64,000 nt of DNA from Acanthococcus lagerstroemiae (GCA_031841125.1 CM063112.1:8024603-8088602); one strand, 5' to 3'; numbered from the stretch's first letter, positions 36,128-47,159 are shown. The notes: a model not told the origin generated them from the sequence alone. A program made the numbers and translations.

Positions 36128-36565
36128 TTTTTAATCATTAACTGTACTGGTAGCACTCATTATTCCCCAGTGTAAATAAAACTGCTTGTAGTTAAACTTT
36201 TTCTGATGTATATTTTCTGTTTTTGTTTGCAGGTAAGCGTTGCTAAACTATGCAGACAAGTTAGTTAATAATGGTGGTGTATTAACCTCACACATTCGAA
36301 TTTGAGTGCAAAAATAAGAATCGACTTCACATTGTTGGTGAGTTACTAAATAAAAAAGAAAAGAGTTTAACCGCTGCAGAGAAGGACATTGTTACATGGA
36401 TATGTCGTCCAGGCGACTGCATTGACGCGCTTACCCACAGTGTCTTCTCTAGTCGTCCATTCTCGGCGTCGCTCGGCATTCTTCGTGTCTACGCGTCGAA
36501 ACGGACGAATGACCGCGTAAAGAGGAATAACTACATCAGGAATCAGGATGGTAACCTGTTTTCTA
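36128..36565 (-). repeat. 430-bp dispersed repeat, copy 3
   Basis: Reverse complement of 28790-29222, with the same block order over the full length. The hAT-like element at 36607 lies about 40 bp beyond its end. A 113-codon minus-strand frame here comes from the repeat. Confidence 0.85.
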
Positions 36566-36606
36566 CGAATGTTTTTTTGCGGAGCGTTTTCTGAGGAATT
36601 TTTCTC

Positions 36607-37854
36607 CAGGGCTGTTGAGCGGAACGAAAAGCGTTTTGTTCCGCTCATATGAAATAACTCAAAGCGAATTATTCCGCTCTGAATACCGCTCATTAATGAT
36701 ATCTTCACTTTTTCCCGCTCAGATTTTGTTCCTAAGCCGTATCAACAACACGATTCATACGGTTATGGCTCCACAGAATGTTGTGAATATTATGATTTGG
36801 ACAAACGCTCAGTTAGGCGCTCAATACACAATCGGCTCACGTTCTGTTCAAACACATTATTCTTTACTGGTCATCGCTCACGATTTGCTCAACAAGTTCA
36901 TTTCATTTGGTTTTGTTTCAGTTATCGCTCCTGATTCGCTCAACCACTCTAATGTTACTAGTCATATCTTTATTCAAGATTCCGGGGCGATGAAGAGAAC
37001 TATGTCTGGTAGAGAAGAGGGAGAACGCAAAAAGTTTCCTGCTCATCTTTTATCGATATCAGCCCACACATTTGAGCAATCTCAGATTTTTATGTACTCT
37101 TGAACAGTGGGCCTGAAGTTGTTTCTAGCAACAGTAATCAAATGAACATTAAAATTTTGGTTCAGAATTAAGTGCTATGAAAAATTATAAAAATTATCTG
37201 TTCAACTGGTAAGCGTTTAAACAAGTGCAAGTTCCTAAAGACCATAAATTTTCGAACTTGTTTTGTGTTGGACCATGTATGAATGCTATAAATTTTTCGC
37301 GAGGATTCTGCGGACTTTTACAGCTATATGTAGTGATCTTACAATCTACATGTGTGATTGTGTTTAAAATTTTGTGTTAAATTAAAACAGACCCAGCTGC
37401 CTTTACTTTGTTAATGTTCATTGGTCCTTTTTTAATTTTTGATGTTTGGCAATAGTAGATAATCATTTACGATTTACCATAAGTGAAAGTGACGAACGAG
37501 GAACAACTAAAAAGCCGAATGAGCACATGAGTAGATCATTTAATTTGCTTATCGCTCGGATCCGCTTAAACAATTTTGACATGTTCAATTTGTTCCGCTC
37601 ATAATACCTATCTAATTAGAGGTTTTGGTTTCGCTCATACGCTCATAAATGAAGACAGAATCGTCTGATCATTCGTTCAACTTGACAATGCATATGCTTA
37701 TCTCACTCATTCGGTCATTATTTTTCTTTACTGCATTCATTCGCTCATGATTCACTCACAACAGTGTTCTTCTTGTTTTGTTCCGCTCAAAATTTGCTCA
37801 TGGGCGTTTAAAATAGCTCATTTGTTCTGGTTATTGTTCTGCTCAACAGCCCTG
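36607..37854. mobile_element. hAT-like non-autonomous element, 1.25 kb
   Basis: The left end CAGGGCTGTTGAGCGGAAC matches the inverted right end at 18 of 19 positions. TTTTTCTC is repeated exactly at 36599-36606 and 37855-37862. The interior is studded with GCTCA words, often as CCGCTCA or CGCTCA, concentrated toward both ends. Such subterminal words are typical transposase-binding repeats of hAT elements. The 162-codon frame at 36615-37103 is built from this repeat-rich DNA and shows no transposase motif. Confidence 0.93.
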
Positions 37855-38018
37855 TTTTTCTCTTTCGCGCAGCAAGCCAATGGGGAGCATGTGAATTCCG
37901 AACCCAACAGGAGCGAATTACAAACCGAGGCGCCGAAGCAGGATGTGTGGATTGAGAACCAGTCTTAACTTATAGCCGACAGCACGTGTACGAACTGCGA
38001 ACCCAGGATAAATGAGTA

Positions 38019-39331
38019 CAAAGGTGCTTCAATCAATAAGTAACGCCCGGTTTCGTTCTAGAGAAAAAACTATTCAACCTACACACTAGCGCTCCCAGGG
38101 GCGATTATAGTGAACCTTTCCGTATCACGATGGTTCCGTGATAGCAGAGTACCTACTCGGTCGTGTGTTCGTGCTCGCTGTCGATCGAATCACAAGTGAT
38201 TGTGGAGTACTTTGTAATTTACCAAATAGCATTGTGTAAGATTTGTTGCCACTCTGCGGCCTGCGTTTCTATGTGGTAAGTTCAAAATACACGGTTTGTA
38301 AAATTAGTTAAAGACAGAGCAATAAACTCACGAAAAACTCTGTGTACCGACTACGATCAAGTTTAAACGTGCTAGCACGTGAGTACAGGCGCGTGCTTGG
38401 CCGACTTCGTGGGACGGTGAAAGAGCATACAACAGGATCGAACCGATTCTACCTCACTTACCTTTATTGTCTAACGATTAGCAGCTATCTCTCACAGTAC
38501 AGATCAGTCCCAAATATACAGGTGAGTGTCTCGTCGTCTCTCTCCTTCAACTAGAAAGCCAAACCCAGCAAAGTTCGCAGCCTGCTTATTCACTCCACAA
38601 GATGGGAGGCGCTGACGAAATGAAAAGAGTCCTTCAAGAACTACAGGCAATCAAAGAAATAGTCACCGAAACGAATACACAAGTGGACGCCCTCAGTAGT
38701 AGAGTCCACGAAGTAGAGTCAAAATACAAAGTCCTACATACAGAGATGGAAAAGCTGAAAGATGCAAATGCCACCCTGACGAGTCAAGTAGAGAGTCTGC
38801 AACAGTACAGCCGAAAGGGCAATGTCATCATTAGCGGCATACGGTACCAAGAAAATGAAAACATCCGTGGGATCATTCACGAATTAGCACAAGCGCTGAA
38901 AGTAGAGGTGAAAGACTACGATATTGTGGCCGCGCACCGCCTACCATCGAAGAAAATAGATGCTCCGCTAATAATAGTCAAGTTTAACGATTTCGAAACT
39001 TAGACGAAAATCATCAAAGCCTCAAAAAAAGCGAGACTCAGCGACGCCTACCCAATATTCTGTGATGAACACTTGACTCAATCAACTAAGGATTTGCTAC
39101 TCGCAGCAAAGAAACTACGCAGAGAAAATGTGAAATTCGCCTGGGTAAGAGACGGTAAAGTGTTCGTGAATCCGTGTCACATCGCCAGTGTCGGGTTATT
39201 CTATTTGTGTCGAATGTTATCAACAGGGAGCGGATTTTAATGAAATCGCATACTTGTCTGTATCGAGTTAGAAACGGTATATTAAAGATAAATAGAACGA
39301 AAACGGACGTTACTTATTGAAGCACCTTTGT
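38019..39331. mobile_element. TA-flanked inverted-repeat element enclosing an ORF1-like gene
   Basis: CAAAGGTGCTTCAAT opens the left end and is inverted at the right end. The match extends through ATAAGTAACG and TTTCGTTCTA over about 38-42 bp, with a 4-base difference in length. TA lies outside both ends (38017-38018, 39332-39333), as in Tc1/mariner elements, and the end sequence looks mariner-like to me. The only coding in it is the ORF1-like pseudogene at 38602-39240. No transposase is present. Confidence 0.7.
38602..39240 (+). pseudogene. LINE ORF1-like protein (coiled coil plus RNA-binding/FP-type domain)
   Basis: An ATG at 38602 opens a frame of 213 codons with one internal TAG at 39001-39003. 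Residues 5-75 are a heptad-rich coiled coil (about VLQELQAIKEI to LTSQVESLQQYSR). RKGNVIISGI and the HRLPSK-IIVKF segment look like the single RRM-like domain of LINE ORF1 proteins. After the stop, CDEHLTQSTKDLL and KFAWVRDGKVFV resemble the C-terminal domain shared by ORF1 and baculovirus FP-type proteins. Such proteins bind RNA and chaperone the LINE RNP. No ORF2 follows; the frame ends about 55 bp before the inverted right end of the enclosing element. Family call is confident; LINE clade is not. Confidence 0.85.
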
Positions 39332-39339
39332 ACCAATCC

Positions 39340-41870
39340 TAACTCTGCAAGTCTGCCTTTTTAAACGGGTATTGGAATGACTCTAATACCTTTTCAGTAT
39401 GCCTTCATCGAAAAGTGAAGGCGAGAGTTTTCAGTCAATCTGAAAGTTTTTCTAGGTTCAGCAGCAAACCAGTAACAGGTGCCACTACTTCTGCCGGGTT
39501 TTAGATCAATGGCTATTTCCATTCTCGAATTATTCTGTAGTTTTGCAGACTAAGCAATAAACAACCCTAATTCTCTAAGTATGTCTTTTCAGGCAGGGTA
39601 TTGGAATGTCTCTAATACCTTTTTGGGTATGCCTCCATCAAAAAGTGAAGGCCAGAGTTTTCAGTCAATCTGAAACCTATTTTAGGTTGAGCAGATGCCA
39701 GTAACAGCTGCCACCACTTCTGCCGGGTTTTAGATCAGTGACCATCTCCATTCCCAACTGACATTTTCATGCCTTTACTTCGACACACAAATGGGGAAAA
39801 TGTTACGTTTACGCGTTACGCGTTATATTTAAGGAGGAATGAAATAATCATTTCCATGGAAATTTACGTTGACATTTTCATGTCTTTACTTTGGCACATT
39901 CCAGCCATATGTGTAACGCTCCTCCGAAACGAAGCCAGTCCATATGATTTAGCTTTTCTCCATGGAAATTTTTTCTTACAGCCATATCCTCATTGATCTT
40001 GATCGTTGCTGCGTTCTGCGCGACTATAGTTTGCAGCCGTGTTGTTGCTACGCGACTGCCGTCTTCAGCCGTGTTGTTATTTCTTCTAGCCATGTCCTCA
40101 ATTATCTTGATCGTTGCTGCGTTCTGCGCGACTATAGTTTGCAGCCGTGTTGTTATTTCTTCTAGCCATGTCCTCATTGATCTTGATCTTTGCTGCGTTC
40201 TGCGCGACTACAGTTTGCAGCCGTGTTATTGCTGCGCGACTGCAGTCTTCAGCCATGTTGTCAACAGAAATTTCCATGGAAATTCTTGACACACAAACGG
40301 AAAATGAGAAAGTGCATGTTATAACGGGAAAGTATGTCGCTGATATTTAGTCGTTGGAATAGAGGCGAAAAATGTTAATTGTACGAATCGAGGATTGGGC
40401 GCCAGGCGCTTTCGACTCGCCAGCCCTCATTTGTAAACACTCCTCGTATTTGCCTGCGAGCACCGCGCTTCTTGTATCAACCTGCGAGTACTACAATTCG
40501 CTAGTGCTCCCATTATACATTTGCTTAACATCCAGCAGTTTTCTTTTTGTTAAAAAAACTAAATCTTTCTTCTGTTTCTTGATTCACCAGTCAGAAGCTT
40601 GAATGAGCCCCCTACCCCCGCACCCTTCTGGAACAGAATGAGATGAGACAGAAATGAAAACATTTTTTCTTCGGCATAAAAATTTTGAAGAAAATCAAAG
40701 CAATTTTATTTGATTTTTAATCATAGGTTAAGACGCTGTGAAGGCCATTTCGTTTTCCAGCTCGAAAAAAACAACTTTTTTTTATTCTTTAAGTTTGCAG
40801 AATGACGACGGGAACAACCCTAATTATTTAGGTCTGCTTTTGCAGATCGGGTACTGAACAATATCTTATACCGCTTTGTGTGTAGTGTGTACCTCAGCCA
40901 AAAAGTAAAGGCGAGAGTCTTCAGTCAATCTGACAGCTATCTCAGGTTCTGGAGCGAACTAGTCTTAACTATGCTACCACTTCTGTCGGGTTTCAAATAC
41001 ATGGCCATTTCTATTCTCGAATTATTCTGTAGTTTTGTAGACTGGGCAATAAAGAACCCTAATTCTCTAAGTATGCCTTTTCAGACAGGGTACTGGAATG
41101 ACTCTTAATACCTTTTTGAGTTTGCCTCCATCGAGAAGTGAAGGCGAGAGTTTTCAGTCGATCTGAAAGTTATTTTAGGTACAGCAGCAGATCAGTAACA
41201 ACTGTCACTTTTTTTGACGGGTTTTAGATCAGTTGCCGTCTCCATTCTCAAATTATTCTGTAATTTTGCAGATTGGATATGGGAACAACTCTAATTCTTT
41301 AGGTCTGTATTTTCATATAGGGTATTGGAATGCCTCCACCGAAAAGTGAAGACGAGAGTTTTCAGTCAATCTGAAAGTTATTTTAGGTTCAGCAGCAGAC
41401 CAGTGACAGCTGCCACAACTTCTACCGGGTTTTAGATCTATTGCCGTCTCCATTCTCAAATTATTCTGTAATTTTGCCGACCGGGCACGGGAACAACCCT
41501 AATTATTTAGGTCTGCCTTTTCAGACCGTGTATTGGAATGCCTCTACTACATTTTTGGGTGTGCCTCCACCGAGAAGTGAAGACGAGAGATTTCAGTCAA
41601 TCTGAATGCTATCAATGCTATCTCAGGTTCTGGAGCGAATTGCTATCAACTGCTACCACTTCTGCCGGGTTTCAGATCAATGGCCGTTTCCATTCTCAAC
41701 TTATTATGTAATTTTGCAGACTGGACATCATAAGCATCAACTCTATAATGGCCTCTTTAGGTGTGCCTCCGCCGAAAAGGGAAGGCAAAAGTTTTCGGTC
41801 AATAGCTATTTCAGATTCAGCAGCTGACCGGTAACAGCTGCCGCCACTTTTGCTGGACTTCCGAATTCAC
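39340..41870. repeat. Satellite array, 205-233-bp unit, 7 copies, interrupted
   Basis: AGTGAAGGCGAGAGTTTTCAG or a variant recurs at about 39415, 39643, 40903, 41136, 41342, 41573 and 41777. Each is followed by TCTGAAAG-TTATTTTAGGTTC, a CTTCTGCCGGGTTTTAGATC block and an ATTATTCTGTA block. Periods alternate around 205 and 230 bp. Between copies 2 and 3 about 1.04 kb of unrelated sequence (39762-40800) is inserted. Confidence 0.9.
39762..40290. mobile_element. Insertion in the satellite, with three internal repeats
   Basis: It starts GACATTTTCATGCCTTTACT. Inside, a unit beginning with a GCCATRTCCTC block and containing GATCGTTGCTGCGTTCTGCG and GCAGCCGTGTTGTT occurs three times, at about 39981, 40089 and 40165. 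TTTCCATGGAAATT occurs near both sides. The region 56540-56960 has the same CGACTACAGTYTGCAGCCATG and TTTCCATGGAAAT motifs and an inverted GACATTTTCATG end, so this is a family. The right limit is unclear (40290-40800). Confidence 0.6.
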
Positions 41871-41879
41871 GCATCAGAG

Positions 41880-42730
41880 TCGCCGGATACTTCTCTGCTC
41901 TCGAATATTTGGCGTCTCGGCGTCCCACAATGTCTAGGACTGGCCTGTTCCTTCCATAAGCCAACGCCAATCATTTGCTGTCGTTCGGGTCGCGACTGTT
42001 ACAGACGGCAGCACGAGTTGCGCCAGTCAAGCTCCGTCATTTCCTCATTTTTACAACCGGCACTGCCGTGCTACTGTCTGGCCGAGTGCGGTGCGCGGCG
42101 TCACCTAGCGTGACGTCCGTACCGCTGTCGACTGTAACGTTCGCGTTTCCGAGTAAATTCAAATTTAATATCCGGAACAGGGCAAGGTACTGCACGATCG
42201 CTGACATATTACGTTTAAATACACCAGACACAAGAAGATTTTCATTTTCCGGGCAAGGGAAGTCGAACCGCGACACCGAATCCGAATAGCGCCGCCGGCG
42301 TGTCTTACTTGCGAGAGATAGAGAAAAAGACACATCGGAGCGAACTTCTGTGTTGGAGTACATCGAAAATTTTCTCAAATTTTCAATTATGACGACGAAG
42401 GGGTTCAACGCGTCTGTCTGTCTGCTGCGTCTTTTGTCTCTCAGCAATATTCGCGTTTTCACCTTTGCAAGAGGAGAAAATTTCGCGGGCCAAGACACCT
42501 CGCCAAAGGTGTGGCGCGGCGTGGCGGAGTCGCCGGAGTTGGGTCGTTTTTGTTCGGCGATGACAATGTACGTTAATTGCCGGCGGATGACAAAACTGCG
42601 AGCGCTCCTGATTCGACGTCGAAAAGGAAAAGCGCATTTCGCGCTCGCGAAAGAGTGTTCATTTCAAGGCGTGCTGGCGCGGACTCCGTCGAGCGTCGTT
42701 TTCGCGTACTTTCGGATGCTCTAAGCTCGA
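41880..42730. other. CpG-rich stretch, no gene recognised
   Basis: Open frames of 124 codons (plus, 42350-42724) and 153 codons (minus, 42037-42498) overlap each other. Neither has a domain I recognise. High CpG content keeps stops rare on both strands. It could mark a regulatory or exon-bearing segment of a host gene, but nothing in the sequence decides this. Confidence 0.35.
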
Positions 42731-43211
42731 GACGTCGACGCCGTGTATAGGTATTATATTTATGAATAAATGATAGGAATACATAGCTGGCGAAGAAACG
42801 ACGTGATTAGTATGCGCGGTATATGGCACACGCTGGCGTGCAAGAGTATAGAAGTCTCTCGTATATCGAGTGCAGCCGGTACGGTGAACGTATTCGAAGA
42901 ATATTCTAAAATTAATGCAGTTTCGATACGCTGTTCGCGAAATGGGCGGTCTGAGAGCGAAGCCGCAGCCAAGTTTTAATTAACACCTGTCAGCCGAGTA
43001 ATCAAAAATACCGGGAGCGAAGAGTGGTTTTTGGAACCGAACGAGCAAAGATTTGCAAACCTATATAGTTCATGTCAGAGGCTAGATCTACGTATTTCTT
43101 TTTCTTAATATAAGAAAATGAGAAGAGGAAGTCTGTACTTTTGGAGGGAGAGAGGCTTCATCCCTTCAGAAATAGTGAAAGCAACCCATTTTCAAAATTT
43201 TAAAGAAATTC
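42731..43211. other. Anonymous stretch before the retroelement cluster
   Basis: No motif seen. A basic plus-strand frame opening at 43118 runs out of phase with the RT and is not supported. Confidence 0.35.
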
Positions 43212-43278
43212 CGTGTGTAGGGTGTGCCAATTCACTTTTATCCTTCTGTATTCCAGAGCGTTTTCGACTGTTATGCCT
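43212..43278 (+). repeat. Single arm of the 9.8-kb palindrome
   Basis: GTAGGGTGTGCCAATTCA, TTCTGTA, CCAGAGCG and TGTTATGCC match the reverse complement of 9914-9982 in order. The match ends where the Penelope-like coding becomes recognisable (FNNKYYEQ). It may be the 5' boundary sequence of this Penelope copy. Confidence 0.75.
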
Positions 43279-43970
43279 GTTGGTTCAACAACAAATATTA
43301 CGAACAAACAGAAGGCCTAGCGATGGGGTCACCACTGTTACCCATTCTAGCCGAAATATACATGAACAACTTGGAAAACGACCTACTAAACAACAGCAAA
43401 CACAAGAAAAACATAAAGCTATGGACAAGATATGTAGACGACATATTAACCATCTGGACAGAAACAGATATACAACTAGACCAATTCCTCACGGAGACAA
43501 ACAGCATAAACAACAATATAAAGTTCACAATGGAAAAAGGCAACAAGACCATCAACTAACTTGACCTTACAACACAAATAAAAGACAACAGGATACAGTA
43601 CAACATTTACAGGAAACCCGCCCACACAGACGCAATAATACCCAAAGACTCCTTCCACCATCAAAAACACAAAATGTCAGCACTACACAACTGCTGCCAC
43701 AGAGCAGTCAACATACTAAACGACAACAACTTCAGAACAACAGAGATCAACAAAATTAAACAAATAGCAATTAACAACAAATACCAGCCACAAACAGTAG
43801 ACAGAATAATTAACAAACTAACACAACCAAAAAGCACAGACACTGAACCAACAACCACAAAAACAGATAAATACGCAGGCGCAATACCATTCACAGGAAC
43901 ACATACATACAAAATACAAAAAATTCTCAACATACAACATAAAACTCGGAATCAAAAACAGACTGAACCT
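43279..43970 (+). pseudogene. Penelope-like element reverse transcriptase fragment
   Basis: The frame reads FNNKYYEQTEGLAMGSPL, then LAEIYMNNLE, then WTRYVDDILTIW, which carries the YVDD catalytic motif. After one in-frame stop (43557-43559) come LDLTTQIKDNRIQYNIYRKP and SFHHQKHKMSAL. This order is typical of Penelope-like RT, which is related to telomerase RT and primes at its own cut. The N-terminal fingers are missing, and so is the GIY-YIG nuclease that normally follows. AGAIPFTGTHTYKIQKILN is the last clear Penelope segment in this frame. A frame change follows, then the R1-type LINE tail. Confidence 0.88.
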
Positions 43971-44887
43971 AAACAAAACGCAAATGCTCTTTGTATCAAG
44001 GAAACATTCAAAGAAAGAATTTCAACAAAAAATAGAGAACAAAATAAAGATGAGGAATAGAAAACTGCAGTTTCTTAAAGAAATGAAGTATTTGGGTCTA
44101 ATCCTAGATCCTATCCTAAACTACAAGAAGCACGTGGATCACATAATTAACAAAATTAAAAAATATTATAACAAAATCGGATCTTTATATGGGGACACAT
44201 ATAAAATGGACACACAAAAAAGAGAAATATTATATTCGACACTATTGTGCTCTATAATAGAATATGGATCCATGGCATATTTCGATAACTTACGGAAATC
44301 AGAAATTAAAAAACTAAAATCCCTACAAAGGGTAATATCAATAGGAATTATGACTGCACACAGGACAGTCTCCCACGTTGCAGTGCAAGTAATAGCTGGG
44401 GTTACACCAATAGATGTACAATTAAATCAAATCAACAAGATAAAAAGAATTAAATTAGGAGCCAAAATCAGTACAATCTCAAATATTGAAAGTAAAAGAA
44501 GAAACAATTACAATATGGCAGGAGCAATACAATAGGTAAAAGATAGGGAGGAGAACAGCCGAGCTAATTCCTAATTTAAAAGAAAGACTAAAAAACAAGA
44601 AACTGAAATCAAATTATTTTTTAACACAGTACCTCACTACTGGTTATGGTAGTTTCGCCACATATTTACAGAAATACAAGATTACGGATAATAGCTGTTG
44701 TAGGGAATGCGGCAGAGCAGACGATAGTCCAGACCACACCTTCAAAGAATGTCATAAACTAAGTCACATAAGGGAAAAACATAATGTTACTGAGGAAGAT
44801 TTGGGGAAATGCCTACAAGAAGAAGAAAGTCATGATAGGGTGAATAGATTTGTTAGGGAAATATTAAAAACAAAGAGGGAAATTTAG
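43971..44887 (+). pseudogene. R1-type LINE ORF2, C-terminal part
   Basis: One frame (ATG-like start 43984, stop 44533-44535) gives MKYLGLILDPILNYKKHVD, then LYSTLLCSIIEYGSMAYF and LKSLQRVISIGIMTAHRTVS. This is the RT thumb and connection region typical of R1/Jockey-group LINEs, and the last block fits R1-type elements best. After a frameshift and a stop, the next frame reads RRTAELIPNLKERL, LTTGYGSFATYLQKY and a CCREC-DHTFKEC zinc-knuckle-like cysteine/histidine block, ending at 44885-44887. The catalytic palm and endonuclease are absent. The upstream sequence is Penelope-like instead. Confidence 0.85.
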
Positions 44888-45174
44888 ATACCGTCGGTCA
44901 AAAAGTAGAGGTGGCATGAGTCATCAGTTTATGTAAAAGTACACGTATTAATACCAACGCACAATAAGATGGCCACGTATATTGTACCTTGTATATTACA
45001 ATCTGTAACATTGTTGTTAGAGGTATTATTATTTTAGTATTAGTTTATGTAAGTAATGTTTTTAAACCGAAAAGAACTCACACAGGCCTCTCCCAGCGTG
45101 AGAAACTACTCTGTAAAAGCGCGGGAGAAGTACTGTCTGTATGTCTGTAAAATAAATAAATAAATAAATAAAAA
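44888..45174 (+). mobile_element. 3' UTR and (AATA)n tail of the R1-type LINE
   Basis: About 260 bp of non-coding sequence follows the stop and ends in (AAAT)n repeats at 45149-45174, a usual tail for insect LINEs. Directly after the tail the antisense RTE-like LINE resumes, so this element probably inserted into it. Confidence 0.75.
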
Positions 45175-45622
45175 TTTACCTTCGCTATCGATTGTATTCT
45201 TATATTTTCTTCATTCGTCCATCTTCCTGAGGATTTCCTCATTCATCCATGGTTTCTTTTCTTCTCTCTTAATTTTACCTAGATTTTCTTCCTGCTGACT
45301 TTAATATTCCCTCCTTCATTTTACCCCATTCTTCCACCACACCGTTAATTTCCTGTGTTTTTTCAACCTCTAATTCTAATACAATATCTTCTTGATATTT
45401 CTCTCTAGTATTAATATTTTCCAATTTTTTCAAATTCAGTCTTTTTACATCTTCTTTTCTACCAAGCTTCTTCAACTTAAGCCTGCATTTCATCATACCA
45501 AGTTACGATCCCTGTCAATATCGGCTCCCGGATAAGTTTTAAAGTCTAATATTTGATTCCTAAAACGTTGTTTTGAAATAATATAATCAATTTGATATCC
45601 GTGTATTAAGATTTACGAATAC
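45175..45622 (-). pseudogene. Antisense RTE-like LINE, end of endonuclease and linker
   Basis: Minus-strand reading gives HGYQIDYIISKQRFRNQILDF, then YPGADIDRDRNLV, in which the expected endonuclease SDH motif is changed to RDR. The linker follows: RLKLKKLGRK, LEVEKTQEINGVVEEWGKMKEG and, in another frame, KKPWMNEEILRKMDE. All are in the order found in RTE-like ORF2. The N-terminal half of the same endonuclease lies at 49004-49580 on the minus strand. The gap between is filled by a sense RTE-like insertion. The RT half is missing; the R1-type LINE abuts at 45174. Confidence 0.85.
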
Positions 45623-45648
45623 ACGGATATCAAATTGATTATATTATT
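45577..45648. repeat. Perfect 31-bp inverted repeat at the LINE insertion junction
   Basis: 45577-45607 and 45618-45648 are exact reverse complements around a 10-base spacer. Both arms spell the endonuclease segment IHGYQIDYII: the left one on the minus strand, in place in the antisense LINE, and the right one on the plus strand, out of place. The spacer overlaps the proposed target duplication. Confidence 0.95.
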
Positions 45649-45725
45649 AATCTTAATATGTAAAGGTAAGTGAACGCCCATACTCAGGTACTCCTCGCCC
45701 TAGATCTAAGAATAATAAATACGAT

Positions 45726-46940
45726 TTGCAAAATTTTATAAATAAACGTCCTAATAAAACAAAAATACAATTATCATCTCATGAGAATCGAACTATCCCA
45801 AAAGGGATAGTAGGTACAGGAGGGCAAATAACCTACAGTACTCCGTCACCTGAGAACCTCGGACTCATTACCAATAAACTAACCCACAAACCCCCCAATA
45901 TACCCAACTGTTCAAATAATCTCAAAAAATCTAGAAAAATCAAAAATAAGAACTATTCAAACAAATTACACCCGAGTAATTTCAATTTTAATATTGCACA
46001 CTTTAACTGTCAAGGCATGGCAAATGAAGGCAGATTACTGGAGTTTGAAAATGCCTTTAAAAAACTCAAGTTGGATATTATAGGGTTAGCCGAGATCAAG
46101 CGAAACGGAGAAAAAATTATTAGGAGACCAAACGGAAATTTATTTTGCTACTTTGATTCCACAGCCGAGTATAGGGATGTAGGGTTTTACGTCAAAAAAC
46201 AATTTCTGAACAAAATAGTGGAATTTAAAGGTATCTCGCAACGTCTAACAATTTTAAAAATAAAAATGGATAGCAAAATTGAGATTGCGATTATTCAGGT
46301 TTACTCTCTCACACTTTCGGCCCCAAATGAAGAATTCTGCAATACCCTGGAAAAAACTCTATTGCACCTTCGAGATAAAAGTATAATAGTAATGGGGGAT
46401 TTCAACGCTAAGATTGGTGATGAAGAAGAATTCAACCAATGTGTAGGACAGGCTACCATGGGACAATCAAACAAAAACGGTTCGAAAGTTAAAAAGCTAG
46501 CCACAAAATTCAACCTAAAAATAGCCAATACATTTTTTCTAAAAAATCATGAAATGAAATGGACTTGGAGATCACCTGATGGAGTCACCAAAAACGAAAT
46601 TGATCACTTCTTAATAAACGACTTGAGACTGGTGAAGGATATCGAGGTGATCTCGGATGGCTCATTTTCCTCGGACCACCGTCCAGTGACAGCAAAAATA
46701 GACAATTCACTCATACCCTCCTCCGCTCATCCCCCACAGGTCAGCTTGGTCCCAGGATTTCCAGGGAATCTATGGGTTCCAGTGCATAAGAGGAGTGAAG
46801 CAGAGACAGTTCTGAATCAAAAACTTGAGGCGATAAATTGGGAAAGAATGGACCCAATGATGTTACAAGATAACTACGACTACTCGGTTGAAACCTTATC
46901 AGAGACCCTCTTCGGGAATTTGGAATCAACAAAAAATTAA
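45726..46940 (+). pseudogene. RTE-like LINE ORF2, apurinic-type endonuclease domain
   Basis: This open frame has no ATG at its upstream limit; codon 1 is TTG. The first 85 residues are basic and unrecognised. The AP-endonuclease-like domain spans about residues 88-325: IAHFNCQGM (catalytic Asn region), IIGLAEIKRN (Glu), VMGDFNAKIG (Asp/Asn, near residue 224), EIDHFLIN and SFSSDHRPV (terminal Asp-His). All these catalytic positions are present. The enzyme nicks target DNA to prime reverse transcription. The frame then ends at 46938-46940. The linker continues in another phase from about 46940 to 47170 (KELVKKRTAIRQKM, IIESSWSTKQVKK) with one stop. Confidence 0.92.
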
Positions 46941-47159
46941 TAAAAACAGACGACAAGCTCTCTAACACTACCAAAGAGCTGGTCAAAAAGAGAACTGCTA
47001 TCAGACAAAAAATGAAACTTTCTTTAAAAGAACAAATTGAGCTAGTCGAACTTTAAAAAGTAATTAGAAAAAATATCCGGGAGGATATTCGTAATTTTGA
47101 AAATGAACTGATAACAGGGATCATTGAAAGCTCATGGTCTACTAAACAGGTTAAAAAAG

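Noticed and set aside
36615..37103. 162-codon plus-strand open frame
   Set aside because: Lies wholly inside a hAT-like element and reads GCTCA repeats; no transposase motif.
42037..42498. 153-codon minus-strand open frame
   Set aside because: Opposed by a 124-codon plus-strand frame in CpG-rich DNA; no recognisable domain, so no gene is called.
43118..43564. 148-codon plus-strand frame overlapping the Penelope-like RT
   Set aside because: It runs out of phase with the frame that carries GLAMGSPL and YVDD; a shadow.
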